Part shown: positions 25,499-33,662 of the stretch, in pieces
How the letters are laid out: every line of letters begins with the position of its first letter
Position numbering within the stretch: position 1 is the stretch's first letter
NCBI GenBank assembly: GCA_019550975.1
Contig: SDWH01000027.1
Span: 1 to 38,585 of the forward strand
DNA: 38,585 nucleotides
Direction: 5' to 3'
DNA from: Bacteroidales bacterium SW299
Lineage (GTDB): Bacteria; Bacteroidota; Bacteroidia; Bacteroidales; Bacteroidaceae
Notes under the pieces: model-generated
Databases searched by the model: none
The model's input: the letters and a program-made list of their open reading frames with translations, nothing else
Told to the model about the DNA's origin: nothing
Position numbers and translations under genes: made by a program

Positions 25499-25542
25499 CT
25501 TTCTTATTGATATTATTTAATAATCGGTTTCTTTCAACGCTG

Positions 25543-25550
25543 CAAAAATA
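25543..25550 (-). promoter_or_regulatory. Candidate -7 box of ddh
   Basis: The minus strand reads TATTTTTG, a full TAnnTTTG match, 44 nt upstream of the ddh start. I see no clear -33 TTTG at the expected spacing. Confidence 0.4.
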
Positions 25551-25636
25551 CAAAAGCAGAACTATTCTAAAAAAGAAGAAAGAAGCGTTTTTTCAAATAT
25601 CCTGCCTATACTTACAATTTATAAGTTTTTTATAGC

Positions 25637-25644
25637 TATTTTTG
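25637..25644 (+). promoter_or_regulatory. Candidate -7 box of ruvA
   Basis: TATTTTTG is a full TAnnTTTG match, 28 nt upstream of the ruvA start. The -33 region is AT-rich without an exact TTTG. Confidence 0.42.
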
Positions 25645-25672
25645 CCTGCAATTTACGATTAATCAAAAAATC

Positions 25673-26269
25673 ATGATTGAATATATCAAAGGAGAACTTG
25701 TAGAAGAAACGCCGGCACTGGCGGTCGTCGACTGCAACGGCTTGGGCTATGCCATCAATATTTCACTCAACACCTATTCTGCCGTCCAGGGAAAAAGAAA
25801 CGTCAAACTTTACATTTATGAAGCTATCCGCGAAGACGCATACGTACTCTACGGATTCGCTACTAAAGAAGAACGCGAGCTGTTCCTGATGCTGATCTCA
25901 GTATCCGGAATAGGAGGAAACACCGCACGCATGATTTTATCGGCATTGTCACCAGCCGAACTGTGCAATGTGATCAGCAACGGAAACGACAAGCTGCTGA
26001 AAACTGTAAAAGGCATCGGACTGAAGACAGCCCAGCGCATCATCGTAGAGCTGAAAGATAAAATCTCCTCCATCGGCATCAGTCCGTCGGCTCCGGCAAA
26101 TACCATCAGCACAGTCGTACACAGCGAAATTTATGAAGAAGCCGTGGCTGCGCTGACCATGCTGGGATTTGCCCAGGCACCTTCGCAAAAGGTTGTTTCG
26201 GCAATTCTGAAAGAAGAACCGGAAGCTCCCGTTGAGAAGGTCATAAAAATTGCCCTGAAACGGCTTTGA
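25673..26269 (+). CDS. ruvA: Holliday junction branch migration protein RuvA
   Basis: 198-aa DNA-binding subunit that holds the four-way junction for the RuvB motor. Domain I is an OB-fold (residues 1-62, [26 protein letters not shown]). Domain II has two helix-hairpin-helix motifs ([18 protein letters not shown] and [22 protein letters not shown]). A linker leads to the small RuvB-binding domain III (about 145-198, [21 protein letters not shown]). Length is normal. The gene is alone on the plus strand; ruvB and ruvC are not near, as is common in this phylum. Confidence 0.95.
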   Translation: MIEYIKGELVEETPALAVVDCNGLGYAINISLNTYSAVQGKRNVKLYIYEAIREDAYVLYGFATKEERELFLMLISVSGIGGNTARMILSALSPAELCNVISNGNDKLLKTVKGIGLKTAQRIIVELKDKISSIGISPSAPANTISTVVHSEIYEEAVAALTMLGFAQAPSQKVVSAILKEEPEAPVEKVIKIALKRL

Positions 26270-26282
26270 TGCAACATCGGGT

Positions 26283-26328
26283 TTCAAGAGAATGCGCCTG
26301 TGCATCCTCCTGAAATCCGTCTGCTTTT
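26283..26328 (+). terminator. Possible ruvA terminator (imperfect hairpin)
   Basis: TTCA-a-GAG-a-ATGC at 26283-26295 faces GCAT-c-CTC-c-TGAA at 26302-26314 with two symmetric A/C mismatches and a 6-nt loop. A CTTTTT run follows at 26324-26329. It lies 14 nt after the ruvA stop. The rest of the gap to glmS (to 26510) shows no gene. Confidence 0.4.
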
Positions 26329-26510
26329 TCACTCTCCAGACAAGAGGGTATGCCAAAACACAAGTCAACTTTCATCCTCACATCCCGAGCAAAGCAAAGA
26401 AACAACGCCCGACGAAGTCAATCTCGGAAACATAAGCTGATGCATGCAAGATATTTCACTTCGGTCAACATGACATCGCCTTTTTACAACCAAATTCCGT
26501 CATGCCTTTC

Positions 26511-28355
26511 CTATTCGACCGTAACCGACTTCGCCAGGTTACGAGGCTGGTCAACATCCATTCCTCTATATACAGCTATATGATAAGCCAGAAGCTGCAG
26601 CGGAATAGAAGCTACCAAAGGAAGCAGACACTCCAACGTATCCGGCAACTCAATGCAATAGTCTGCCAGCTTCTTTATTTCGGTATCGCCTCGGGTCACA
26701 ACGGCAATGACCCTTCCTTTTCTGGCCTTGATTTCCTGAATGTTACTGAGCACCTTGTCATACAGTGCCGATTGCGCCGCAATTACCACCACAGGCATCT
26801 CTGCATCTACAAGAGCGATCGGACCATGCTTCATCTCTGCGGCCGGATAGCCCTCGGCATGAATATACGAGATTTCCTTCAGCTTCAGCGCCCCTTCAAG
26901 AGCTACCGGGAAAGCATATCCCCGGCCCAGATAAATGAAGTTGCGCGCATAGGTAAACATCTTGGAAAAGTCTGCGATAAGACTGTCCTGCTTCAGCACT
27001 TCCCGCATCTTGCCGGGGATTTCCACCAGTCCGGCTACAGTCTGATGATATTCTTCCTCAGAAACAATGCCTTTTTCCTTTCCGAGAAGCAAAGCCAACA
27101 ATGCAAGCACCATGACCTGACCGGTAAACGCCTTGGTTGAAGCGACACCTATTTCCGGCCCCACATGAATGTAGGAACCCGTATCAGTAGCGCGGGCTAT
27201 CGACGAGCCTACTACGTTGCATATCCCATAAATAAACGCACCTTTCTCTTTGGCCAGTTCAACAGCAGCCAGCGTATCGGCTGTTTCGCCGCTCTGCGAA
27301 ATGGCAATCACCACATCATCCGAAGAAATGACAGGGTTACGGTAACGGAACTCAGACGCATATTCCACCTCGACAGGCACACGGCAGAAGCTTTCTATCA
27401 ACTGCTTCCCGATAAGGCCGGCATGCCAGGAAGTTCCGCAGCCAACGATAATAAAACGATGGGCGCCGGCCAGGCGCTCCTTAAAGTTGGAAACGGCAGA
27501 CAGTGTCACCGTTCCCGCATCGGGATTAACCCTTCCGCCCATGCAGTCGCTTATACATCCGGGCTGGTCATAAATTTCCTTAAGCATGAAATGCGGAAAA
27601 CCGTTTTTCTCCAACTGGCCAATATTCATGGCAATAATCTGAACTTCATGCGAACATTCCACATTATTCAGGTTAACAATCCGCAAAGGCATGCCAGCAT
27701 GCAATACGGCAATCTCTCCATCTTCAAGATACACAGCCTTGTTGGTATAAGCAACCATGGGAGTTGCATCGGAGGCAAGAAAGAATTCATCCTTGCCTAT
27801 CCCTACAACCAAAGGGCTGCTCTTGCGGGCCGCAATAATCTCGTCAGGACACCTTCTGTCGATCACGGCAATGGCATAAGCCCCGACCACTTCACGCAAA
27901 GCCAACTGCACAGCCGTCAGCAAATCCAGATTGCCCTGATTCTGTATATAACTTATCAGCTGCACCAGAACCTCCGTGTCTGTACTGCTTTTAAACGTAT
28001 ACCCCTTAGCTGCCAGTTTCTCTTTCAGTGCCGCATAATTCTCAATAATGCCGTTATGAACCAAAGCCAAATTGCCATCAGACGAACAATGCGGATGAGC
28101 ATTGACTGTGCTTGGTTCACCATGCGTAGCCCAGCGAGTGTGAGCAATGCCCATACGGCCGGTCACATCCTGCTTTTCAGCCACACGCTCCAGATCAGCG
28201 ACCTTGCCCAACGATTTATATATATTCAAATGGCAAGAGTCGCTCATCAGTGCAACACCTGCACTGTCATAACCACGATATTCCAAACGCTTCAGCCCTT
28301 CAATCAGAATGGGATAAGCGTGGCGGTTTCCAATATATCCAACGATTCCACACAT
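26511..28355 (-). CDS. glmS: Glutamine-fructose-6-phosphate aminotransferase
   Basis: 614 aa from the start at 28355 (MCGIVGYIGNR). A longer reading in the same frame is not credible because the catalytic cysteine must be residue 2. The N-terminal Ntn glutaminase domain has C2, HTRWATHGEPS and AHPHCSSDGNLALVHNGIIENY. Two SIS domains follow, with VGCGTSWHAG, ISQSGETADT and ALEGALKLKEISYIHAEGYPAAEMKHGP. The terminal KSVTVE is typical. It makes glucosamine-6-phosphate for cell wall and LPS. No glmS ribozyme is expected in this phylum or seen in the short leader. It converges on ruvA and has its own promoter box. Confidence 0.96.
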   Translation of the reverse strand: MCGIVGYIGNRHAYPILIEGLKRLEYRGYDSAGVALMSDSCHLNIYKSLGKVADLERVAEKQDVTGRMGIAHTRWATHGEPSTVNAHPHCSSDGNLALVHNGIIENYAALKEKLAAKGYTFKSSTDTEVLVQLISYIQNQGNLDLLTAVQLALREVVGAYAIAVIDRRCPDEIIAARKSSPLVVGIGKDEFFLASDATPMVAYTNKAVYLEDGEIAVLHAGMPLRIVNLNNVECSHEVQIIAMNIGQLEKNGFPHFMLKEIYDQPGCISDCMGGRVNPDAGTVTLSAVSNFKERLAGAHRFIIVGCGTSWHAGLIGKQLIESFCRVPVEVEYASEFRYRNPVISSDDVVIAISQSGETADTLAAVELAKEKGAFIYGICNVVGSSIARATDTGSYIHVGPEIGVASTKAFTGQVMVLALLALLLGKEKGIVSEEEYHQTVAGLVEIPGKMREVLKQDSLIADFSKMFTYARNFIYLGRGYAFPVALEGALKLKEISYIHAEGYPAAEMKHGPIALVDAEMPVVVIAAQSALYDKVLSNIQEIKARKGRVIAVVTRGDTEIKKLADYCIELPDTLECLLPLVASIPLQLLAYHIAVYRGMDVDQPRNLAKSVTVE

Positions 28356-28382
28356 AAAAATGAATATTGCATTAAAACGATG

Positions 28383-28390
28383 CAAATATA
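28383..28390 (-). promoter_or_regulatory. Candidate -7 box of glmS
   Basis: The minus strand reads TATATTTG, a full TAnnTTTG match, 27 nt upstream of the glmS start. The nearest upstream element is ATTG at 28412-28409 with an 18-nt spacer. Confidence 0.5.
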
Positions 28391-28561
28391 CACAACAATC
28401 CGCAAAAACAATATCATATTGATGCATTTTTGAGTGAAAACAAAACAATATTACAACCCTATTACATCCATTTCTGAATTATTGTCAAAAGAAAATCGCC
28501 GCAAGGCAAGTTTTTTAAAAATTTAATTTGTATCTCTACACATATTTATTATCTGCCCTAT

Positions 28562-28601
28562 AGAAAAGAAAAGGCTGCCTCAAACCAAATTTGTGCAGCC
28601 T
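28562..28601 (-). terminator. Terminator of the fucosidase PUL
   Basis: On the minus strand AGGCTGC (28601-28595) pairs with GCAGCCT (28578-28572) and runs into TTTTCTTTTC. It lies 25 nt past the stop of the last PUL gene and ahead of the glmS promoter. Terminators with this GAGGCTGC/GCAGCC form are common in Bacteroides. Confidence 0.82.
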
Positions 28602-28625
28602 CTTCCTCTTGGAACTATAAACTAA

Positions 28626-30065
28626 TCAAGTCAACGCATCACGATACGTCTTTCCGCTCTGTTTCTTTTCTATTTTCAGTTTGATGACAAACGGTTCGTC
28701 AGGCAAAGCAGAAGGAACATCCACGTTAAATTCATTGCGGGCTGTTTCCTCCACTTTCACTTCTTTTCCTCCAACGACCTGCGCAGCCTTTACACTGGTG
28801 CCTCCGGGTGTTTTAACGACCAGATGCCTGGAATAGGGAGGATTGAAGACAACCATATACACATCATCGCCCTTGCGCGTGTAATATCCCCACGGCTGCT
28901 TTTCAAAGCCGGCATAGTCGCACCCGTAGATGCACTCGCCGTTCTTCTTCATCCACGATCCGATATATGCTGCAAGCTCTTTCTCTTCCGGACGGAAGTC
29001 GCCGTCACCTTGAGGACCGAAGTTGACCACCATGTTTCCTCCCATCGAAACCGCATGCACCACGCGTTCAAGCACCTCAACCGGAGTCTTCACGTAGCTG
29101 AGCGACCAGTCTTTGTGATAACCCCACTGGTTTTCGGGAACTGTCATGCATGCCTCCCAGTCCCAGCGGGTCACTTTCAGGTCTTTTACCGGATCGGGAA
29201 GGCGGCGTTCATAGCCCGATTCATAGTCACCCATCATATGTCCGTTGCTGTCGAAGTGACGCTTGCCATAGTCGTCCGCACGCAGACGGCTGTTGATTGT
29301 CACTCCCGGAAGCAGCTCCTTCAGCATCTTCTCGGCATGAGCTGTCCACCACCCGTTTTTCTTGATGCTGGCATCCCACGTGCCGTCGAACCAGAAGTCC
29401 TTCACCGTAGGATAACGTTCCGCCAGCTCTCTCAGCTGGTTGTCCGTGAACTCAAAGAAGCGGGCCATAGCCTCCTCGTCCTCTTTCGACTTGATGTCAT
29501 AACGCCAGTCAGGATGGCTCCAGTCCATAACGGAGAAATAGAAATGCACATCGATGCCTTCATCATTGTAAGCCTTTACCAGCTCGCCCAAAATATCTTT
29601 CTTATAGGGAGTCTGGGCTACCGTATACTTGCTGTACTTGCTCGGCCACAGACAGAATCCTTCGTGATGCTTGGTGGTAATCTTTACGTATTTCACTCCC
29701 ATTTGCTTCGCCATTTTCGCCCAAGCCTTGGCATTGAACTTCTCCGGGTTCCACTGGTCCATCAGCTTCATCCACTCGTCAGAAGAAATCTTTGCCCATG
29801 ACTTCAGCCATTCAGCTGCACCTTTGTATACTTTCCCGTTCCATTCGCCGCCGGGAATGGCGTACAGTCCCCAATGAATAAACGCGCCCAGACGGTTGTC
29901 GCGGAACTTCTGCATGGCAGCATCCTGGCGTTTGCCCAAGCGGTCTGCGCCATACTGCAGAGGTATTTCCAGGTCAGCAGGCAGTTTCTTCGGCTGGGCC
30001 TGCGCAGCCATCCCCACAGAAAACAAAGACAAGAAGATGAATGTCCTAAAAAAGTGTTTCTTCAT
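28626..30065 (-). CDS. Secreted GH29 alpha-L-fucosidase
   Basis: 479 aa. A signal peptide ends about residue 24 (AAQA before QPK) without a lipobox cysteine, so the enzyme is probably periplasmic. The GH29 TIM barrel shows GAFIHWGLYAIPGGEW (about 60-75), ITTKHHEGFCLWPSKYS (129-145) and the nucleophile D227 in FWFDGTWD. A short C-terminal beta domain follows about residue 390. It would remove alpha-linked fucose from imported oligosaccharides. It is the last PUL gene and is separated from the gene before it by 240 nt holding a palindromic array and a possible promoter. Linkage specificity cannot be read from sequence. Confidence 0.92.
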   Translation of the reverse strand: MKKHFFRTFIFLSLFSVGMAAQAQPKKLPADLEIPLQYGADRLGKRQDAAMQKFRDNRLGAFIHWGLYAIPGGEWNGKVYKGAAEWLKSWAKISSDEWMKLMDQWNPEKFNAKAWAKMAKQMGVKYVKITTKHHEGFCLWPSKYSKYTVAQTPYKKDILGELVKAYNDEGIDVHFYFSVMDWSHPDWRYDIKSKEDEEAMARFFEFTDNQLRELAERYPTVKDFWFDGTWDASIKKNGWWTAHAEKMLKELLPGVTINSRLRADDYGKRHFDSNGHMMGDYESGYERRLPDPVKDLKVTRWDWEACMTVPENQWGYHKDWSLSYVKTPVEVLERVVHAVSMGGNMVVNFGPQGDGDFRPEEKELAAYIGSWMKKNGECIYGCDYAGFEKQPWGYYTRKGDDVYMVVFNPPYSRHLVVKTPGGTSVKAAQVVGGKEVKVEETARNEFNVDVPSALPDEPFVIKLKIEKKQSGKTYRDALT

Positions 30066-30135
30066 AAATGATACTTAAATTAACTGTTAATGATTATTGT
30101 GATAAAGTTTTTCTTTCCTCCACGGAATTTTTCTT

Positions 30136-30143
30136 CAAAGATA
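30136..30143 (-). promoter_or_regulatory. Possible internal -7 box before the last fucosidase gene
   Basis: The minus strand reads TATCTTTG, a full TAnnTTTG match, 70 nt upstream of the fucosidase start. No -33 TTTG is seen, and the palindromic array begins at 30160, where the -33 region would be. The last gene might therefore be expressed separately from the rest of the PUL. Confidence 0.33.
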
Positions 30144-30159
30144 GGCATAAATTCTATGT

Positions 30160-30220
30160 TCCAGCGGCTGGACCGTATAGTCCACGTAGCTGAACCGTAC
30201 AGTCCAGCGGCTGGATCATA
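30160..30220. repeat. Three-unit palindromic repeat array within the fucosidase PUL
   Basis: Three adjoining units of 21-22 nt start at 30160, 30181 and 30203. Units 1 and 3 open with the identical palindrome TCCAGCGGCTGGA. Unit 2 is a diverged copy (TCCACGTAGCTGAA). The linkers CCGTATAG and CCGTACAG are nearly identical. It shares the CCAG-N-CTGG palindrome core with the clusters at 4871-4934 and 22552-22580. Confidence 0.75.
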
Positions 30221-30305
30221 AAAAATAAAGGCACATTCTGGAATTGCTGACGGGAAAGAAAGACAAACCCATGCAGGCATCTTTCTTTCCCCTTGCAGTA
30301 TCCTG

Positions 30306-31721
30306 CTACTTTTTACCTACATTGAATTCAGCTACCGTCACATTATAATTGTTGACCGGATCCCATTCATTGAACTGTGCCTTTATGTATCTATAAGTGG
30401 AAAGCGGAAGATCAAACGTTTGTTCAACAGGGCTTTGAGCCAAATCAATATTGGCCTTGATTTCCTCAAATGAGCTTCCGTCATTACTACCATATAAAGT
30501 AATGTTATGTACTTGCATTCCTCTTGTCGTGTTACGATGCCTCCACTTGAACTCATTGAACTCGCATGGCGCACCCATATCTACGATAAAGTAATGCTCA
30601 GTATTGCGGTTGACATAACCGTTATAATTGCCTTTTTCCGGTTTTACCAATGCAAAATAAGTTGAAGCATTGCCGTCAAGCATATGCTCGGGAAGACCTG
30701 TAGAGCCGTCTGGCACATAATTCAACACGCCTTCTCCCGTACTTTCACCCTTAGCGTTGCTGCGGAAGTTCGTGTCAATGCTCCAAAGCGCACGCTCGAA
30801 CCATTCGCCGGCACCTATCGTAACGGTAATTTCAGCGGTAATGCCACTGTCATCCTGTGCCTCAGCCAAGATGGTTGCACTTCCTGCGGACAATGCCGTA
30901 ACGATACCGTCCTCAGTTACACTTGCCACGCCCTCTCCGCTCTTCAGCGAATAAGTGACAACCGGTTCGGAAGCGTTTGACGGTATAATCGTTGTCTGCG
31001 CAGCCAGACTGAAAGACTGCCCTACCACAAATGTCTTTCCGCTAACCTTATCTGTCGGGAGCTTGATTTCCGTAATGTAGATCTTGCCTACCACTTCCAC
31101 CGGAATGGTTTCCGTAAGATTCGTACCGTCAGTTGTAGCGACCGTTATGGAAGCGTTACCCTCCTTGATTCCGGTCACAATTCCGTTCTCGTCTACCATA
31201 ACCACTCCCTCATCCGAAGACGTATAAACAAACTTGTGGCTTGCCTGCGAAGGAGTCACCGTAATGTTGGAAGCCAGATCGTATGTCTTCTCCTCTTCCA
31301 CGGTAATCAGCTCAGGCACATCCAGCGCTTCGGTTAAAATCGGAGCGATTGTCACCTTACATGTAGTGGACAGGTTGTGGTTCCCGCGGAAAGTAACGGT
31401 CAGATCCGTTTCACCTTCTTTCAGCATGGTCAGCGTTCCCTCGTTATCAACCGTTGCAACCGTTTCATCGCTCACCTTGTAAATGTATGCCGCAGGGTCA
31501 ATTATCAGACTCTCCGGAGTCACTTCCATCGTAAGCGTATGAGTTCCGTTAATCAGGTTCAGTTCCAGCACATTGTCTTCATTTACCAGAGCCACCTTCA
31601 GCGTAGCATTTTCATAAGAAGAATAGTCGGAAGAATATTCGTAATCGTCCGAACAGCCCCCTGCCCCCATCATAAAGAGAAGAATGGCAGGAATGAGCCA
31701 GTATTGATTTATCTTTTTCAT
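30306..31721 (-). CDS. Surface lipoprotein with three Ig-like domains and F5/8C domain
   Basis: 471 aa. The lipobox AGGC ends at C23, followed by SDDYEY, a strong acidic surface-export type. Three BIG2-like modules (about 40-125, 130-212 and 215-303) each have the pattern V..V.E.G.VT....G.A.I.V. The C-terminal F5/8-type (discoidin) domain, about 320-471, has PEHMLDGNASTYFAL, HYFIVDMGAPCEFNEFKWRHRN and YRYIKAQF, and probably binds glycan. Its position after susC, susD and a GH29 gene fits a surface glycan-binding protein (SusE/F role). It starts 47 nt after the lipoprotein fucosidase gene. Confidence 0.88.
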   Translation of the reverse strand: MKKINQYWLIPAILLFMMGAGGCSDDYEYSSDYSSYENATLKVALVNEDNVLELNLINGTHTLTMEVTPESLIIDPAAYIYKVSDETVATVDNEGTLTMLKEGETDLTVTFRGNHNLSTTCKVTIAPILTEALDVPELITVEEEKTYDLASNITVTPSQASHKFVYTSSDEGVVMVDENGIVTGIKEGNASITVATTDGTNLTETIPVEVVGKIYITEIKLPTDKVSGKTFVVGQSFSLAAQTTIIPSNASEPVVTYSLKSGEGVASVTEDGIVTALSAGSATILAEAQDDSGITAEITVTIGAGEWFERALWSIDTNFRSNAKGESTGEGVLNYVPDGSTGLPEHMLDGNASTYFALVKPEKGNYNGYVNRNTEHYFIVDMGAPCEFNEFKWRHRNTTRGMQVHNITLYGSNDGSSFEEIKANIDLAQSPVEQTFDLPLSTYRYIKAQFNEWDPVNNYNVTVAEFNVGKK

Positions 31722-31768
31722 AAGCTCGAAATATTAAATTAGTTTTTCATGAACTTGCAGGCCCATGG

Positions 31769-33643
31769 TCATTCAACGAACAGCCAGTTCAGCCCGAAGA
31801 GTTCTTTCTTCAAGTTGTCCGCCGGACGCACTTTCACCGTATACATTCCGGCTTTCGGGAAGCTGATTTTGCCCAAATGCCGCGTGTAGTATTCGTCAAA
31901 GCCTTCCGGCCCGGGCAGTGTGACAGCCTTCACAGAATCCGCACCTTCCACACTCACCACATAAGGGCGGCCGGCCGAAACCGAATCGCACGAATAGCAA
32001 ATGGAAAGCTCTCTTTCGCCTGCCTCGGGCACGTATACTTTCCACGAAGCGGCGGCGTTTTCTGATTCCCATCCGCGGATACAGGCAGGAGCAAGACGGC
32101 TCGGCTTTTTGACACGCTTCACTCCGCCTTCCAGCGATGCCTTGGCCTGGCTCATGGCTATTCCGCCGAAGTTGATTTCTCCGCAGAAGCCGTTTTCAGC
32201 CTCCAGCTCTCCTTCCACTTCAAGCTCAACAACAGAATCATAAGCCACCGGCTCCTTCAACGGACCCTGCACATGCAAAAGCAAGCCTTTCTGCACAAAC
32301 TCCACTTCCTTGTCGTTCAAAGAAGGTATACGAGCCGAGATCACCTTGTTCTTCAATCCGTTAACCCGGATAATTCCGTCGGATGGCCATTCAAACACAT
32401 GCAGATAAACTTTCGTCTTCCCATTTTCCGGACGCTGGGTTATCAGTCCCCAATCCTGCGAATCTTCAGCGAAAGGCGACGGACAAGTGCCGTAAAAACC
32501 CACCTTATTCTTATGTATCATCTCGCCTATCTCCCGCATCCGTGTCTTTATCTCCGGCGGAATGGAACCGTCTGCACGAGGACCGATGTTCAGCATCACA
32601 TTTCCTCCCTTATAGATTCCCTTCACTATTTCACGGACAAAGTAAGTGGTGGGACGCCAGTTCTGGTCATCGCGGTTGTATCCCCACGAATGGTTGAACG
32701 TAGCCGCCGTTTCCCATGTATGCCCAAGAGGGCGGGCCGGGAACTCATTGTCGCCCATCGTCTGGAAATCAACGCCGTCGTCGCCCACTTCATGAATACC
32801 CAGGCGAGTGTTTACAATCACAGTCGGATCCAGCTTACGCACCATGGCAAGCATATCTCGCATCTGCTTTTCCGTCATCTGTCCAGCCTTAACCGGATCG
32901 CCGAGCCAGCAGTCAAACCAGATCAGCTTTACGCCGTAATCCTTTATCAGCTCTGCCACCTGCGGCATGGCTTTCTCCCGCCAATACTTGTCGTATTCCT
33001 CCGCTGTCGGCTGTTCCCGGAAAGGAGCTTCAATGTCGCCGCGTCCGGCAGCCACACGGTCAAAGCCCGGCTTCTGCTCGTCCGCATAATCCCAGCTGTT
33101 GTCGCGTCCGTTCGGATCGCCCCAGTCGAGCCACTGCGAATAATAGGCACACAGTACAATGCCGTACTTGTCACACTTCTCCTTCAGGCATTTCAGCACG
33201 TCAAAGCCCGTGCCCGAAAGCTTGCCGTAAGTATAGTCACTTACCTTTGAATTCCAGAAAGCTACCCCGTCGTGATGCTTGGTCACAAAAGTAAGGTACT
33301 TGAATCCTCCTTCCTTGGCAGCAATCACCCAGTCTTCAATCTCTTTCTCGGAAATGGGCATCCGCTTAGCCATCCGGTCCCAGTCGGCCTTCTGCACCTT
33401 ATTCCGATAACGGAGCCATTCGGCATACTCCGTATTGCGGACTCTCTCTCCATAAAAGCGTCCGGAAGCCGGAGTACACAACGACCAGTGTATCATCACT
33501 CCAAGCCGAGCCTCCTCAAACCAGGCGACTCTTTCTTTCTGAGTTTGGGGAAGAGGCGTTGCAGCCTCTTCCGTTTTCTGCCTGCCGCATCCCAAAAACA
33601 ACGCTCCTGCGACAAGTGCCAACCAAATCTTATTCATATACAT
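31769..33643 (-). CDS. GH29 alpha-L-fucosidase lipoprotein with C-terminal beta domain
   Basis: 624 aa from start 33643 (MYMNKIWLALV); Met3 at 33637 is equally possible, and longer readings overlap susD. The lipobox FLGC ends at C19, followed by GRQKTEE, so it is membrane-anchored, perhaps at the surface. The GH29 barrel shows GVMIHWSLC, LTFVTKHHDGVAFWNSKVS and the nucleophile D244 in LIWFDCWLGDP, with NVMLNIGPRADGSIPPE near the barrel end. After about residue 430 there are beta-rich segments, and the last 130 residues (SWKVYVPEAGERELSICYSC onward) look like a CBM6/35-type or related sandwich. It starts 19 nt after susD, so it is firmly part of the PUL. Confidence 0.9.
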   Translation of the reverse strand: MYMNKIWLALVAGALFLGCGRQKTEEAATPLPQTQKERVAWFEEARLGVMIHWSLCTPASGRFYGERVRNTEYAEWLRYRNKVQKADWDRMAKRMPISEKEIEDWVIAAKEGGFKYLTFVTKHHDGVAFWNSKVSDYTYGKLSGTGFDVLKCLKEKCDKYGIVLCAYYSQWLDWGDPNGRDNSWDYADEQKPGFDRVAAGRGDIEAPFREQPTAEEYDKYWREKAMPQVAELIKDYGVKLIWFDCWLGDPVKAGQMTEKQMRDMLAMVRKLDPTVIVNTRLGIHEVGDDGVDFQTMGDNEFPARPLGHTWETAATFNHSWGYNRDDQNWRPTTYFVREIVKGIYKGGNVMLNIGPRADGSIPPEIKTRMREIGEMIHKNKVGFYGTCPSPFAEDSQDWGLITQRPENGKTKVYLHVFEWPSDGIIRVNGLKNKVISARIPSLNDKEVEFVQKGLLLHVQGPLKEPVAYDSVVELEVEGELEAENGFCGEINFGGIAMSQAKASLEGGVKRVKKPSRLAPACIRGWESENAAASWKVYVPEAGERELSICYSCDSVSAGRPYVVSVEGADSVKAVTLPGPEGFDEYYTRHLGKISFPKAGMYTVKVRPADNLKKELFGLNWLFVE

Positions 33644-33662
33644 ATTTCTTCTACAACAGTTA

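Noticed and set aside
26350..26583. A 77-codon plus-strand reading frame downstream of ruvA whose end reads STVTDFARLRGW.
   Set aside because: The second half is the antisense of the conserved 3' end of glmS, a recurrent spurious frame. There is no promoter or ribosome-binding site support, and its first half is plain intergenic DNA.
28356..28448. A 31-codon N-terminal extension of glmS.
   Set aside because: The catalytic cysteine must follow the initiator methionine, and a -7 promoter box lies inside the extension.
30160..30220. Considered whether the palindromic array was an insertion-sequence end or attachment site.
   Set aside because: No transposase or integrase gene, target-site duplication or tRNA is nearby, and the units recur elsewhere in intergenic DNA.
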